A DNA stretch of 64,000 bases, taken from Mucilaginibacter pineti. Its GTDB lineage: Bacteria; Bacteroidota; Bacteroidia; Sphingobacteriales; Sphingobacteriaceae. The translations under genes and the position numbers were made by a program. Position 1 is the stretch's first letter; each line of letters begins with the position of its first letter. Under the pieces are notes generated by a model. It saw only the letters and a list, made by a program, of their open reading frames with translations, searched no databases and was not told the origin of the DNA. Location: contig NZ_FNAI01000002.1 in assembly GCF_900101875.1 (NCBI RefSeq), positions 124,001-188,000 of the forward strand, written 5' to 3'. Below are positions 36,978 through 46,707 of the stretch, in pieces.

Positions 36978-39900
36978 TTAGTTTGTAGTTGTAGGTGTCG
37001 ATGCTGCTTTTTGCTGTTGTGCCTTTGCCGCGTCATCTGCCGCTTTTGCCTTCTCTTTTTGTTCCTGCCTGTATTTGCGGCGCATTTCTTTTTCCTCCGG
37101 TGTGCGCTTGCGGAATATCTCCCGGAAACGGTTATAATCAACCGTTAAGGTAAAGCCCACGCCGGTTTCAATGATCTGGCCTTGTATTACAATAAACTCA
37201 TCCCTGCGGTAAGCGCGTAAGGCGTACCTGCCATCCTTACTTAGTTTGTATCCTACCGATACATCACCCGCAATATTCGCTGCTTTCTGGCCCTGCTGGT
37301 TACCCTCCAGGTTAAAGTTATTGCCCACGGTAACCGTTAGCCTGTCGTTCAGGAACCGTTTGGAGAGGCCTACGTTAAGGTCCGTTCGGTTGGTAGCCGT
37401 TCCTGACGAGTAATCCTCGCCCGATGTTACACCGAAATTAAGATCGACACCGGCTATAAGATTGCCAGCCAGTTTATTCAGCTGATCGGTTAACAAACCG
37501 CTTACACTGTTACGTATAGCGCCTTCTACGCCTGTGCTGCCGCCCTGGCTTTGTAATGGGTTATCGCCAATAAAGTGGCCAAGTACCAATACGCCAAGTA
37601 CCTGTTTGTTTAGTTCATTAGGGTCCTGCCTTACCTGGTCTAAACGTGAGTTTACGGTGGTTATCACCTGGCTGCTCACAGTGTAGTTACTATCCGGCAA
37701 TACAATATCAAAGCTGATATCCGGCGTAAGCAGCTGATTTTTTAAGTTAAGATTTACGTTGAACGGCAGTTTCTGTTTGTATTGTACCGAGTTTTCGGTT
37801 CCCGATAGCTGATTTTCAACCAGGTCGATAGGGGGCACGTTGGCTACGTAAATAGCGGTAAGGTCAATATTGGCGCTGGTAGGGTCACCGGTCCATACTA
37901 TTGTACTGCCTTTTTTAAAGTTGAAGGTACGTTTTACCGTAGCATAAGCCAGGTTGTATGAGCCCGAGTTAACCACGTAAGTACCGGTAAGGTTTATTTT
38001 ACCGCTTGGGTCTATCCCGCCGTTAAGGTTAGCTTCGCCTTTTAAATGTACCACATCACCGTTGCGCTCATCAACAACAATAGTAAAGGCGGCGTTTTTA
38101 TCAACCTTTATATTGGCCGATACATCAAGCCCCTTCAAATCTGATTTTTTAAGCGAATCCAGCTGGCGCGCAAGTAATATAGAATCGAGCTTTGGCGCGC
38201 TTTGGTCAATAAATTCAACCACCCCTTTACGATCCTCAATACCCGGATCGGAAGTTGGCAGCACAAAGGTCATATCTGTTTTATCATTCACGGTTAAAGA
38301 AGCATCAACAACCGGTTTGGACATATTGCCGCGAATCTTAACGTGTGTATCTACATAAAGCTTACCGTAAAACAATTTATTATCGGCCTGGGTTGAGTTA
38401 ACCGCCCTGAAATTGGTAGCGTTGATATCCATACCGAAAGCGTAATCGGTATAGGTTTTGGTATAAACGCTGCCGCTGATAATTGCCTTGTTTCCGGTAG
38501 AATCAACCAGTGTAAAATCATTAAACCTAATGCCCTCGTTATTAAATGTGATACTTTCCTGCGGCATACGGAAGTAGGAGTTAAGCATGGATACGTTAAA
38601 GCCAACCTTATTAAAGTTTACATCGCCCCGCACCGCCGGCGCCGTTGTGGTGCCCGAAATTTTAAGCTGACCGGTAATATTACCCGATGCGTTTCTGATA
38701 CTGCCAAAACTAAAGCCTTCTATGCTCTTCATATTCAGGCTTACAATGTTCAGGTTCATGTCGAACTTGCTTTCGGGTTCGGTATAGTATAAACCGCTCA
38801 GGTCAACCTGGTTGCCTTTGCCGGTTATGCTTACATTTGCGGCGTAAGCATTCTCGGTTTGGTTATTTACTTTAAGGGCGATGTTACCAACGGTATCGCC
38901 TTTAAAATTAAAATCGTTAACGTTTATAGCGGCCGTAAACAGCGGCGACTTTTGGAAGTTGCTTACATGCGCGTCGCCATTAATGGTACCACCCACCTGC
39001 AGGGAATCCTGCTTGGCCATTTTTGTGAGCGTTTCAATATGGAAGTTGTTAAACTTAACCGTAATGGGCGAGTTAAACTCCTGCGAATCGCTGTTAACAC
39101 TCAGGATCTGGTTGCTGTTGCTAATGGTAAAGTTATGGGCCAAAATTCCTTTAGGGCCGTATTGCAGGAAGTTATCGGCATTAACCGCCCAGGGCGTATA
39201 GTCAAGCAGCAGGCCATCCTGTACAAAGCTGAATTGGTATTGATTTGGCATAACGCTAAACACGCCGGCAACCCGGTAGCGTTCTTTTTTAGCGGCATCC
39301 CTTACCTGCAGGCTCACATTTAACTTATTGTTTTGTGCACTGCCCGAGATGCTGGTGTACAACAGATCAACAGACGAACCAACTTTTACCTCATCTACAG
39401 TAAAGCCGTAGTTAAGCGCGTTGTTGCCGGTATTAATATTAAGCGCCGCGCGATTAACCACGTTGGTGCCATAAACCACTTTCGGGATGGAGCCTTTAAC
39501 TATCAGTTCGCCGGTTTCGCTGTTAAAGCTGCCGTTCAGCAATACAGGGTCGAGCGTTTTAAGATCTGGTGCAAACTGTGTAAGTAATGGCGTTTTAACC
39601 AGCTTAGCATCAAACGTAAATTGCTGCGGCGAGTATTTAGTTGCTGGTTTTGCATTGCGAGTTGCCAGTTTTGTATTTTTTTGACTTTTGACTTTTGACT
39701 TTTGACTTGCAATTTGTCCTCCCGCTATAGCCGTATTGAAATATTTGTTGATCACATCCTGCATGGCATCGCCAATTTGGGTAAGCTTATACTTGCCAGC
39801 CATGTGTGCATTCATGATTGGGGTTTTTAAGCGCAGCGTGCTGCTATCGGCATTGGCGGTGGAGATAAGACTTACCGTATCCAATTGAATACGTTGCCCC

Positions 39901-42143
39901 TTGTTTACCACCAGCAGATCAGTAGCCTGAATGTTGGCGTTCAAATAATCGGGATCGGCAGTTGGTACATCGGCTACTATTTTACCGTGAAAGCGCATAT
40001 CATCCTTAACAAAATTTAAATTTTTAAGGTTGATGCTATCAACAGTTAAGGTTGCATTCACCGATGGATATTTTTTAGTCAGATTAGCCTTAGCATCCAG
40101 CCCGAAGTTGATGTTAGGGTCTTTCATGCGGGCAACGGCAGTATAGGCGCCATTGCTGGAGGTGCCCTTCATTACCAGGTTTTGGTACGTGTAACCTTTT
40201 ACATAGGCTTTAGCTACGTTACCGTTAAAAGCAATACTTGCCTTTTTAGGGTCGATGCTTACACCTTTTAAATTGGCGCTCATGGTAATTTTACCCACCA
40301 TTTGCGGCTGCTTGGTTAAAGCGCCCACATTAAGGTCGTTGGCTTTTATACTGGCAGTATAGGCGGCTTTAGCCTTGTTCTGCATGTTTTTCATGGTAGC
40401 TACAAGGTCAACAGCACCATAGCTTGAACGCAGATTCATCTTGGTGTTAAACGTATTCATGCCGCCTTTAAAATTACCCTTCAGGTTCATTTTTTCGGGG
40501 ATGCTTACATTTGGCGGGATGCTGCCGGCTGGCGCAAGTTTGGCAATATCGGCGCGACTGGTATTAAAATCGATAATATTAACGTCGAAGTAGGCCTTAT
40601 TAACATCAGGCAAACCCTTCATTTTAGCCGATGCCTTAATGTGGGTACTGCTTAAGCCCGTAACTTCCAGGTTAGGGATATCGAGGTTGTTCACCTGTCC
40701 GCTCACCTTGCCGTTTATTTTAAATACCGTATTTGGCGATGATTTAAATGGCTCTATAGTTGCCATGGTTGGCATCAGCAGCAATACATCTTTAAGGCCC
40801 AGTTTACTGCCGTCTAAATTGGCATTGATACCCAGCGAACCAATATTTTTGCTGATAGCCGCTATAGACGGGTACCTCACCTGTACCGATTTTTGCAGTG
40901 TAGTTTGCGGTGTTTCCAACAACAGATCGTTCATGTACGCGCTGGTTGGTCCGTAAAAGAAGGCGGTATGGAATTTATTGATCTTCAAACCACTTTTTTC
41001 GGTGAAGGAGAAAGAGTTGATCTTACCGGAAATAGTATCTGGCGAGTAGGAGATGTTCTCAGCTTCGGCATTAAGGCTGCGCAGATCCATGTGGCCAAAA
41101 TCAAGCCCCTTTGCTATTGCCTTTTGCGCCTCGTTATCAAACTTCACATTATCGTTGCTAAAGCTCACCTTACCCAGGCTCAGCCGCCATTTTGATGATT
41201 GCGGCGATGCCACCAGCGTATCCAGTTTTTTAGCGGTTTTCTCTATCGCCTTAACAACCGTTTTTGGTTTGGCCAGGCTTATGCCCGCTTTGGTATCATT
41301 CAGTTCGATATTTTTGATGCCTATGTTTTGGTGTTTCAGGTCAATCTTGTCCATCTCTACCAACAGCTTATTCAGGTCTACGTTGGCCTTCATATCCGGG
41401 CTGCGGTAATCCACCTTTATTTTGGAGATATCAATTATGCCCAGTTTAAGGTCCATATTCAATGGTGCGGTGGCGGTATCAGGCGGCGGTGGTCCGCTTG
41501 GCGATTGTATGACAACGGCATTAACACCGGTAAGTGTGATCTTGGGTATGGTAAATTTCATTTTATCCATATCAAAATCCTTAATGCGGGTATCAAAATG
41601 GCCCAGCAAAAACTTTACGTCGTTGCCGCTTATGGCATCCTTGTATTTTATATTTATCCTGTCGAGATTTATTTTATCAACAGAAAACTTCATGGTAGAT
41701 GTGGTATCCGTAGGCTTTACTTCTTTCTTCTGCTCGCCCGCAAAGGCTTTCATAATATAATCGAAGTTAAAGGCGCTGTCGGCTCCGCGGGTTACGTTAG
41801 CGGTAATCCCCTGCAGGTTGATCTCGTTAATCTCAACCTGGTTGTGCAGCAGCTTAAACAAGCTGATATCAACCTTTAATTTATCGCCGGCAATAAGCGT
41901 GTCTTTTTTCTGATCTTCAAAATACACATTCTCTAAAACCAGCAGCTTGGGCAGGCCCAAGCTAATGTGGCCAATTTGCACTTTGGTATGTATTTTTCCC
42001 TGTAAAAAAGTTACGGCTTTATCCTTAGCAAAATTTTGCACAGCGGGCACTTGTATTAAAATTACTACAAGAACAATCAGTAAAACGACACTTACCAGTA
42101 TCCAGAGTATTGTTTTGAGAGTTATTCGTATAATTTTTTTCAA
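36978..42143 (-). CDS. tamB: TamB-like translocation/assembly module protein
   Basis: Giant AsmA/TamB-like protein (about 1721 aa from TTG 42143) that spans the periplasm. It has one N-terminal membrane helix (ILWILVSVVLLIVLVVILIQ), a long beta-rich groove thought to carry lipid between membranes, and a C-terminal DUF490 domain (GLLTDQLNKLAGNLIAGVDL region). It ends in a charged Lys/Gln tail. The frame is open to 42203, but the family-like start KKIIRITLKTILWI follows a TTG at 42143, and TACCTTTG (promoter-like) sits at 42158-42165, inside that extension. A word-repeat insertion encodes SQKSKVKSQKNTK near residue 815. tamL follows 4 nt after the stop. Confidence 0.92.
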   Translation of the reverse strand: MKKIIRITLKTILWILVSVVLLIVLVVILIQVPAVQNFAKDKAVTFLQGKIHTKVQIGHISLGLPKLLVLENVYFEDQKKDTLIAGDKLKVDISLFKLLHNQVEINEINLQGITANVTRGADSAFNFDYIMKAFAGEQKKEVKPTDTTSTMKFSVDKINLDRINIKYKDAISGNDVKFLLGHFDTRIKDFDMDKMKFTIPKITLTGVNAVVIQSPSGPPPPDTATAPLNMDLKLGIIDISKIKVDYRSPDMKANVDLNKLLVEMDKIDLKHQNIGIKNIELNDTKAGISLAKPKTVVKAIEKTAKKLDTLVASPQSSKWRLSLGKVSFSNDNVKFDNEAQKAIAKGLDFGHMDLRSLNAEAENISYSPDTISGKINSFSFTEKSGLKINKFHTAFFYGPTSAYMNDLLLETPQTTLQKSVQVRYPSIAAISKNIGSLGINANLDGSKLGLKDVLLLMPTMATIEPFKSSPNTVFKINGKVSGQVNNLDIPNLEVTGLSSTHIKASAKMKGLPDVNKAYFDVNIIDFNTSRADIAKLAPAGSIPPNVSIPEKMNLKGNFKGGMNTFNTKMNLRSSYGAVDLVATMKNMQNKAKAAYTASIKANDLNVGALTKQPQMVGKITMSANLKGVSIDPKKASIAFNGNVAKAYVKGYTYQNLVMKGTSSNGAYTAVARMKDPNINFGLDAKANLTKKYPSVNATLTVDSINLKNLNFVKDDMRFHGKIVADVPTADPDYLNANIQATDLLVVNKGQRIQLDTVSLISTANADSSTLRLKTPIMNAHMAGKYKLTQIGDAMQDVINKYFNTAIAGGQIASQKSKVKSQKNTKLATRNAKPATKYSPQQFTFDAKLVKTPLLTQFAPDLKTLDPVLLNGSFNSETGELIVKGSIPKVVYGTNVVNRAALNINTGNNALNYGFTVDEVKVGSSVDLLYTSISGSAQNNKLNVSLQVRDAAKKERYRVAGVFSVMPNQYQFSFVQDGLLLDYTPWAVNADNFLQYGPKGILAHNFTISNSNQILSVNSDSQEFNSPITVKFNNFHIETLTKMAKQDSLQVGGTINGDAHVSNFQKSPLFTAAINVNDFNFKGDTVGNIALKVNNQTENAYAANVSITGKGNQVDLSGLYYTEPESKFDMNLNIVSLNMKSIEGFSFGSIRNASGNITGQLKISGTTTAPAVRGDVNFNKVGFNVSMLNSYFRMPQESITFNNEGIRFNDFTLVDSTGNKAIISGSVYTKTYTDYAFGMDINATNFRAVNSTQADNKLFYGKLYVDTHVKIRGNMSKPVVDASLTVNDKTDMTFVLPTSDPGIEDRKGVVEFIDQSAPKLDSILLARQLDSLKKSDLKGLDVSANIKVDKNAAFTIVVDERNGDVVHLKGEANLNGGIDPSGKINLTGTYVVNSGSYNLAYATVKRTFNFKKGSTIVWTGDPTSANIDLTAIYVANVPPIDLVENQLSGTENSVQYKQKLPFNVNLNLKNQLLTPDISFDIVLPDSNYTVSSQVITTVNSRLDQVRQDPNELNKQVLGVLVLGHFIGDNPLQSQGGSTGVEGAIRNSVSGLLTDQLNKLAGNLIAGVDLNFGVTSGEDYSSGTATNRTDLNVGLSKRFLNDRLTVTVGNNFNLEGNQQGQKAANIAGDVSVGYKLSKDGRYALRAYRRDEFIVIQGQIIETGVGFTLTVDYNRFREIFRKRTPEEKEMRRKYRQEQKEKAKAADDAAKAQQQKAASTPTTTN
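39650..39715. repeat. Word-repeat insertion inside tamB
   Basis: TTGACTT is repeated exactly four times at 39681-39708. It is flanked by two AGTTGC(TGG/CAG)TTTTG words between about 39640 and 39675. On the coding strand this yields Lys/Gln/Ser-rich sequence unlike the surrounding beta-helical TamB sequence. It resembles one arm of the intergenic word-repeat elements and stays in frame. Confidence 0.8.
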
Positions 42144-42157
42144 TTGTATTAGTTTTT

Positions 42158-42165
42158 CAAAGGTA
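42158..42165 (-). promoter_or_regulatory. Putative -7 promoter element of tamB
   Basis: The minus strand reads TACCTTTG, fitting TAnnTTTG, 14-22 nt before the TTG start. Its position inside the longer open frame argues against the 42203 start. No good -33 spacing was found. Confidence 0.4.
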
Positions 42166-42248
42166 AAAGCAGATGCACTGAATATAAACAAATAATAAGC
42201 CATCCCCGGCTATATTTCTCCCTGAAAGGAAAATTTAAAAATTCTTAA

Positions 42249-42281
42249 AGCCCTCTCCTTTGGGGAGGGTTTGGGTGGGGC
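42249..42281. repeat. Short dispersed palindrome (CCCTCTCC type)
   Basis: CCCTCTCCTTTGGGGAGGG forms a hairpin (CCCTC/CCTT/GAGGG) and is followed by TTTGGGTGGGGC. This phrase is a common intergenic repeat in Bacteroidota genomes (recalled, not searched). It lies between the divergent tamB and dnaE. Confidence 0.7.
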
Positions 42282-42330
42282 CGACAGCATTTTGTTTTTC
42301 AACACTCAATACGGCGAACTTGTTTTTTAA

Positions 42331-42338
42331 TAACTTTG
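42331..42338 (+). promoter_or_regulatory. Putative -7 promoter element of dnaE
   Basis: TAACTTTG fits TAnnTTTG, 35 nt upstream of the dnaE ATG. No matching -33 TTTG at 19-21 nt spacing was found. Confidence 0.45.
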
Positions 42339-42372
42339 TATTTCTACAGATTTTGTTGAAACGGATTTAACT

Positions 42373-45300
42373 ATGCCAGATTTTTCTCACCTACACGTAC
42401 ATACCCAGTTCTCCTTACTTGACGGTGCAGCCGATATATCAAAGCTATATAAAAAGGCCGCCGCCGATGGCATGAAGGCCCTGGCCATAACCGATCATGG
42501 TAATATGTTTGGTGTATTTAAGTTTGTGGCCGAAGCCGGTAAACACAACGTAAAACCCATTGTAGGCTGCGAATTTTATGTGGTAGAGGATAGACATAAA
42601 AAAGCATTTACCAAGGAGAAAAAGGACGTTAGGCGTCACCAGCTGATGCTGGCCAAAAACCCCGAAGGCTATAAAAATCTGGTTAAGCTATGCTCGTTGG
42701 GTTACATGGAAGGCCTGTACAGCAAATGGCCCCGTATTGATAAAGAACTGATACTAAAATACCATAAAGGAATTATTGCCACTACCTGCTGCATTGGTGC
42801 ATCGGTACCGCAGGCTATTTTAAGGGATACCCCTGAAGCGGCCGAAACAGAATTTAAATGGTGGCTTGATCTTTTTGGCGAAGATTTTTATATAGAGCTG
42901 CAACGCCACGACATTCCCGACCAAAATACGGTGAACAAGGTATTGCTGGAGTACGCTAAAAAGTATAACGTAAAGATAATTTGCTCCAATGATTCGCACT
43001 ATGTAGATCAGCAGGACTCAAATGCGCATGATATTTTGCTGTGCGTAAACACGGGCGATATGCAAAGCACGCCTATAGCTACCGATGAGGAAGGTGGCCG
43101 CGGTTATCGCTTTGGTTTCCCCAACGATCAGTTTTACTTTAAAACGCAGGCCGAAATGGGCAAGCTGTTTAATGACCTGCCCGAATCCTTGGATAATACC
43201 AACGAAATTGTTGACAAGGTAGAGGTGCTGAAGCTAAAGCGCGATATCCTGCTGCCCAACTTCGTTATTCCGCCCGAATTTAATATCCATACCACTGCCG
43301 ATGCCGATACGCTTAACCAGTGGGAGTATTTAAAACATTTAACATTCACGGGCGCTAAAGAGCGTTATATTGATATATCGCCGGAGGTAGAGGAGCGCAT
43401 TAACTTCGAGCTTTTCACCATCCGTACCATGGGGTTTGCCGGTTACTTTTTAATTGTGGCCGATTTTATAAAGCATGGGCGCGACATAGGGGTGTTTATC
43501 GGCCCGGGTCGTGGTTCGGCAGCGGGATCAGTGGTGGCCTATTGTACCGGGATCACCAATATCGACCCCATGAAGTACAACCTCCTGTTTGAGCGTTTCC
43601 TTAACCCCGATCGTAAATCGATGCCCGATATTGATACGGATTTTGATGATGCAGGCCGGCAGAAAGTTATTGACTATGTGGTTGAAAAATATGGTAAAAA
43701 CCAGGTAGCGCAAATTATTACCTATGGCTCAATGGCTGCCCGTACCAGCATCCAGGATGTGGGCCGGGTGCTGGATATGCCGCTATCTGAAATGAACTTA
43801 ATTAAAAAGTTGGTGCCCGATACTTTGGGCATCACTTTGCGGGAGGCCATTGAACAGGTACCGGAGCTAAAGGCGATACTTGACGGCAACGACCTTCGAT
43901 CACAGGTTTTAAAAGAAGCCTCAAAGTTAGAGGGCTCGGTACGTAACACGGGTGTGCACGCTGCGGGTATCATTATTGCCCCTTATGACCTTACCGATAT
44001 TGTTCCGGTCGCGGTAGCAAAAGACTCCGACCTGCTGGTTACCCAGTACGATGGACGTGTGATTGAAGATGCGGGCGTTATTAAGATGGACTTTTTGGGC
44101 CTTAAAACCCTTACCATTTTAAAGGATGCCCTGCGCATGATCAAGCAAAATCACGGCATCCATATAGATATTGATTATATCCCGCTTGATGATAAGGAAA
44201 CTTATGAGCTTTACCAGCGCGGCGATACCAACGGTACCTTCCAGTTTGAAAGTGATGGTATGCAAATGTACCTGCGTGAGCTTAAGCCCGATAAGTTTGA
44301 GGATTTAATTGCCATGAACGCACTGTACCGGCCGGGCCCGATAGAGTATATCCCCAATTTCATCAGCCGTAAGCATGGCCGCGAACCTATTGTGTTTGAT
44401 TTGGCCGATATGGAAGAGTACCTGGGCGAAACCTATGGTATTACCGTATACCAGGAGCAGGTGATGCTTTTATCGCAAAAGCTGGCTGGCTTTAGTAAAG
44501 GTGATGCCGACGTTTTGCGTAAGGCGATGGGTAAAAAGCAAATTGAGGTACTTAACAAAATGGAATCGCAGTTTATGGATGGGGCTATGGCCAAGGGGCA
44601 CCCCAAAGATAAACTCACCAAAATATGGACGGACTGGAAGGCATTTGCGCAGTACGCGTTCAATAAATCGCACTCTACCTGTTACGCCTTTGTGGCCTAC
44701 CAAACAGCTTATTTAAAGGCGCATTTCCCATCGGAGTACATGGCGGCGGTTTTAAATAACCAGAACAACATGGAAAAGATCACCTTTTTTATGGAGGAAT
44801 GCCGCAGGATGGGGGTTGAGGTATTAGGACCGGATATTAATGAGTCTGACCTGTCATTTGCGGTTAATAGAAAAGGCCAGGTGCGCTTTGGTTTAACCGG
44901 CGTTAAAGGCGTTGGCGATAAAGCAGTGGAAAGTATTATTGAAGAACGGATTGCCAATGGTCCGTATTTATCGGTATATGATTTTGCCCGCCGGTCAAAC
45001 ACGCGCAGTGTAAACCGCAAGGCTTACGAAAACCTGGTGCAGGGTGGCGGCTTTGATGAGTTTGGCTATGCCAGAGCGCAGTTTTTTGCAAAAACAGATA
45101 CCGGTACCTTAACAGGTGTTGAACGCCTGATAAAATATGCCAACGATTATCAGAATGTGCAAAGCAGTTCCCAATCGTCGTTATTTGGTGGTTCGGTGGC
45201 ATCCTATGTACCTGAGCCCGCTATGCCCGAAACCGAGGAGTGGCCGCTAATTGAAAAGTTGAAATACGAAAAAACTGTTATCGGAATTTATTTAACCGGG

Positions 45301-45957
45301 CACCCGCTTGACAATTATAAGGTAGAGCTGGAAAGGTTTTGCAACAGCAGCATCAGCGATCTTAAACTGATGCAGAAAGCGCGCTCGGGCGAGGGGGGCG
45401 AAGATATTATGGGTGCTTTCAATGAGTTGCGTAAGCGCGGCGAAATACGGATAGGCGGCCTGGTATCCAGCGTGCAGCATAAAATGACTAAAACCGGTAA
45501 GCCCTTCGGTACCTTTGTTTTGGAGGATTATAATGAATCGTACGAGTTTGCCTTGTTTGGCGACGACTATGTGAAATTCCGTAACCTCATGATGGAGGGC
45601 TATTTCCTGCACCTGAAAGGCAATATTGAAGAGAAATTTCGCCAGAAGGATAACTGGGACCTGCGCATCCTGGTGATGGACCTGCTATCTGAAATGCGGG
45701 ATAAGCATACCAAATCATTAACGGTGTGCATTGATATCAACATGCTTAACAGTCAGCTGTTAGATGGTATTCAGCACATCATCAACGAAAACAACCAGAA
45801 ATACCCGGTAAAGAACTGTAAGCTGCGTTTCCAGATAAAGGACAGGGAAGAAGTTATGCTGGTTGAACTGGCCTCAAAAACCTTCAAGGTAAACCCCAGC
45901 GACGACCTCATGGCCGGCATCTTTAACCTGACTAATAGTCAGCCTGTTTTGAATTAG
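42373..45957 (+). CDS. dnaE: DNA polymerase III subunit alpha
   Basis: Replicative DNA polymerase (1194 aa). The N-terminal PHP domain keeps the metal-binding start HLHVHTQFSLLDG (His8, His10) and AITDHGNMFG. The polymerase core has GPGRGSAAGSVVAYC and the catalytic PDIDTDFDD (Asp421 and Asp423). FDLADMEEYLGETYGITVYQ and NKSHSTCYAFVAYQTAYLKA mark the fingers. A helix-hairpin-helix and an OB-fold (IGGLVSSVQHKMTKTGKPFG) follow. It is the DnaE1 type by length and domain order. Its + strand orientation makes it divergent from tamB. Confidence 0.97.
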   Translation: MPDFSHLHVHTQFSLLDGAADISKLYKKAAADGMKALAITDHGNMFGVFKFVAEAGKHNVKPIVGCEFYVVEDRHKKAFTKEKKDVRRHQLMLAKNPEGYKNLVKLCSLGYMEGLYSKWPRIDKELILKYHKGIIATTCCIGASVPQAILRDTPEAAETEFKWWLDLFGEDFYIELQRHDIPDQNTVNKVLLEYAKKYNVKIICSNDSHYVDQQDSNAHDILLCVNTGDMQSTPIATDEEGGRGYRFGFPNDQFYFKTQAEMGKLFNDLPESLDNTNEIVDKVEVLKLKRDILLPNFVIPPEFNIHTTADADTLNQWEYLKHLTFTGAKERYIDISPEVEERINFELFTIRTMGFAGYFLIVADFIKHGRDIGVFIGPGRGSAAGSVVAYCTGITNIDPMKYNLLFERFLNPDRKSMPDIDTDFDDAGRQKVIDYVVEKYGKNQVAQIITYGSMAARTSIQDVGRVLDMPLSEMNLIKKLVPDTLGITLREAIEQVPELKAILDGNDLRSQVLKEASKLEGSVRNTGVHAAGIIIAPYDLTDIVPVAVAKDSDLLVTQYDGRVIEDAGVIKMDFLGLKTLTILKDALRMIKQNHGIHIDIDYIPLDDKETYELYQRGDTNGTFQFESDGMQMYLRELKPDKFEDLIAMNALYRPGPIEYIPNFISRKHGREPIVFDLADMEEYLGETYGITVYQEQVMLLSQKLAGFSKGDADVLRKAMGKKQIEVLNKMESQFMDGAMAKGHPKDKLTKIWTDWKAFAQYAFNKSHSTCYAFVAYQTAYLKAHFPSEYMAAVLNNQNNMEKITFFMEECRRMGVEVLGPDINESDLSFAVNRKGQVRFGLTGVKGVGDKAVESIIEERIANGPYLSVYDFARRSNTRSVNRKAYENLVQGGGFDEFGYARAQFFAKTDTGTLTGVERLIKYANDYQNVQSSSQSSLFGGSVASYVPEPAMPETEEWPLIEKLKYEKTVIGIYLTGHPLDNYKVELERFCNSSISDLKLMQKARSGEGGEDIMGAFNELRKRGEIRIGGLVSSVQHKMTKTGKPFGTFVLEDYNESYEFALFGDDYVKFRNLMMEGYFLHLKGNIEEKFRQKDNWDLRILVMDLLSEMRDKHTKSLTVCIDINMLNSQLLDGIQHIINENNQKYPVKNCKLRFQIKDREEVMLVELASKTFKVNPSDDLMAGIFNLTNSQPVLN

Positions 45958-46020
45958 ATATGACGTTTTGCTATGCATATTAAGCGATGTTATCGCGAGG
46001 TCTTGCCTTGTATAAAGTTA

Positions 46021-46117
46021 TGTCATTGCGAGGTACGAAGCAATCTCACAGGATAGGTAGCACACTTGGCGTGGTGGAATAGCATGATGAGATTGCCGCG
46101 CTACGCTCGCAATGACA
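46021..46117. repeat. REP-like palindromic element
   Basis: TGTCATTGCGAGGTACGAAG with GCAATCTCA on the left pairs with GAGATTGCCGCGCTACGCTC and GCAATGACA on the right, with an unpaired middle. Same family as 21335-21425 and 58843-58939. It lies between the convergent dnaE and hxlR-type genes. Confidence 0.88.
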
Positions 46118-46166
46118 AAGTTTGTTTTGGGACGATTGTTACTGTCTCTCTCAATATCGTAAATAG

Positions 46167-46577
46167 CTATATCACTTCCTTCTCCACCTTTACTTCGTCC
46201 TGTACCAAAGTATAGCAGGTGTAATCGGGCTGTATAATTTCGCCGTTGGCGTTGGTGGTGGTCATGAAGTGGCTGCCCCAAACTTCAAGTGTGTAAAAGA
46301 TGGATGATAGCTCTTTCCCCAGGTCGGTCAGGGAATATTCAACCCTTGGCGGTACCTCGGGATATATTTTGCGCGTTACTATTTTATCTTCTTCCAGCTC
46401 GCGTATTTGCTGCGAAAGCATCTTTTCGGTCATGCCGGCAATGTTGCGGTTTATCTCGCTGTAGCGCTTTGATCCGGTTAGTAACTGGTTCAGGATCTTT
46501 AACTTCCACTTGCCGCTTATCACACTCAGGGCCGCTTCCATAGCGCAGGTAAATTCCGGATGTCTTTGTTTTGTCAT
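46167..46577 (-). CDS. HxlR-family transcriptional regulator
   Basis: 136-aa winged-helix regulator of the HxlR/MarR-like group. It has CAMEAALSVISGKWKLKILN at the N-terminus, with the Cys position typical of redox- or electrophile-sensing members (Cys11). The recognition region is MTEKMLSQQIRELEEDKIV, followed by the wing YPEVPPRVEYSLTDLG. It is divergent from an SDR oxidoreductase gene 131 nt away, a common arrangement in which HxlR controls the neighbour. A 7-nt inverted repeat overlaps the SDR promoter region. Confidence 0.92.
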   Translation of the reverse strand: MTKQRHPEFTCAMEAALSVISGKWKLKILNQLLTGSKRYSEINRNIAGMTEKMLSQQIRELEEDKIVTRKIYPEVPPRVEYSLTDLGKELSSIFYTLEVWGSHFMTTTNANGEIIQPDYTCYTLVQDEVKVEKEVI

Positions 46578-46633
46578 AATTAAAAAGTGAAACCGGGTTT
46601 AAATCAAAACGGCTCATAACCTACCAAAAAGTA

Positions 46634-46667
46634 CGTTCCATACTAAATGGTGCATTCTTGTGGAACG
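46634..46667. promoter_or_regulatory. Candidate HxlR operator
   Basis: CGTTCCA at 46634-46640 and its exact complement TGGAACG at 46661-46667 flank CTTG (46657-46660), which serves as a possible -33 box for the SDR gene. The inverted arms lie in the intergenic region shared by the divergent regulator and SDR gene. Confidence 0.55.
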
Positions 46668-46680
46668 ATAAAAACCGATG

Positions 46681-46688
46681 TACATTTG
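46681..46688 (+). promoter_or_regulatory. -7 promoter element of the SDR gene
   Basis: TACATTTG fits TAnnTTTG, 19 nt before the ATG. The -33-like CTTG at 46657-46660 has a 20-nt spacing. Confidence 0.65.
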
Positions 46689-46707
46689 ATCTATCAAAAC
46701 AAAGATA

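Noticed and set aside
36974..37141. Upstream start of tamL inside tamB
   Set aside because: The extension is Lys/Arg/Gln-rich, lies in another frame of tamB's tail, and would destroy the lipoprotein signal.
41199..41879. 226-codon open frame antisense to tamB
   Set aside because: It overlaps tamB entirely and shows no promoter, family motif or independent support; the same applies to 38859-39323.
46018..46281. Small protein on the minus strand near the hxlR-type gene
   Set aside because: It consists largely of translated REP-like palindrome plus the antisense-shifted end of the regulator gene.
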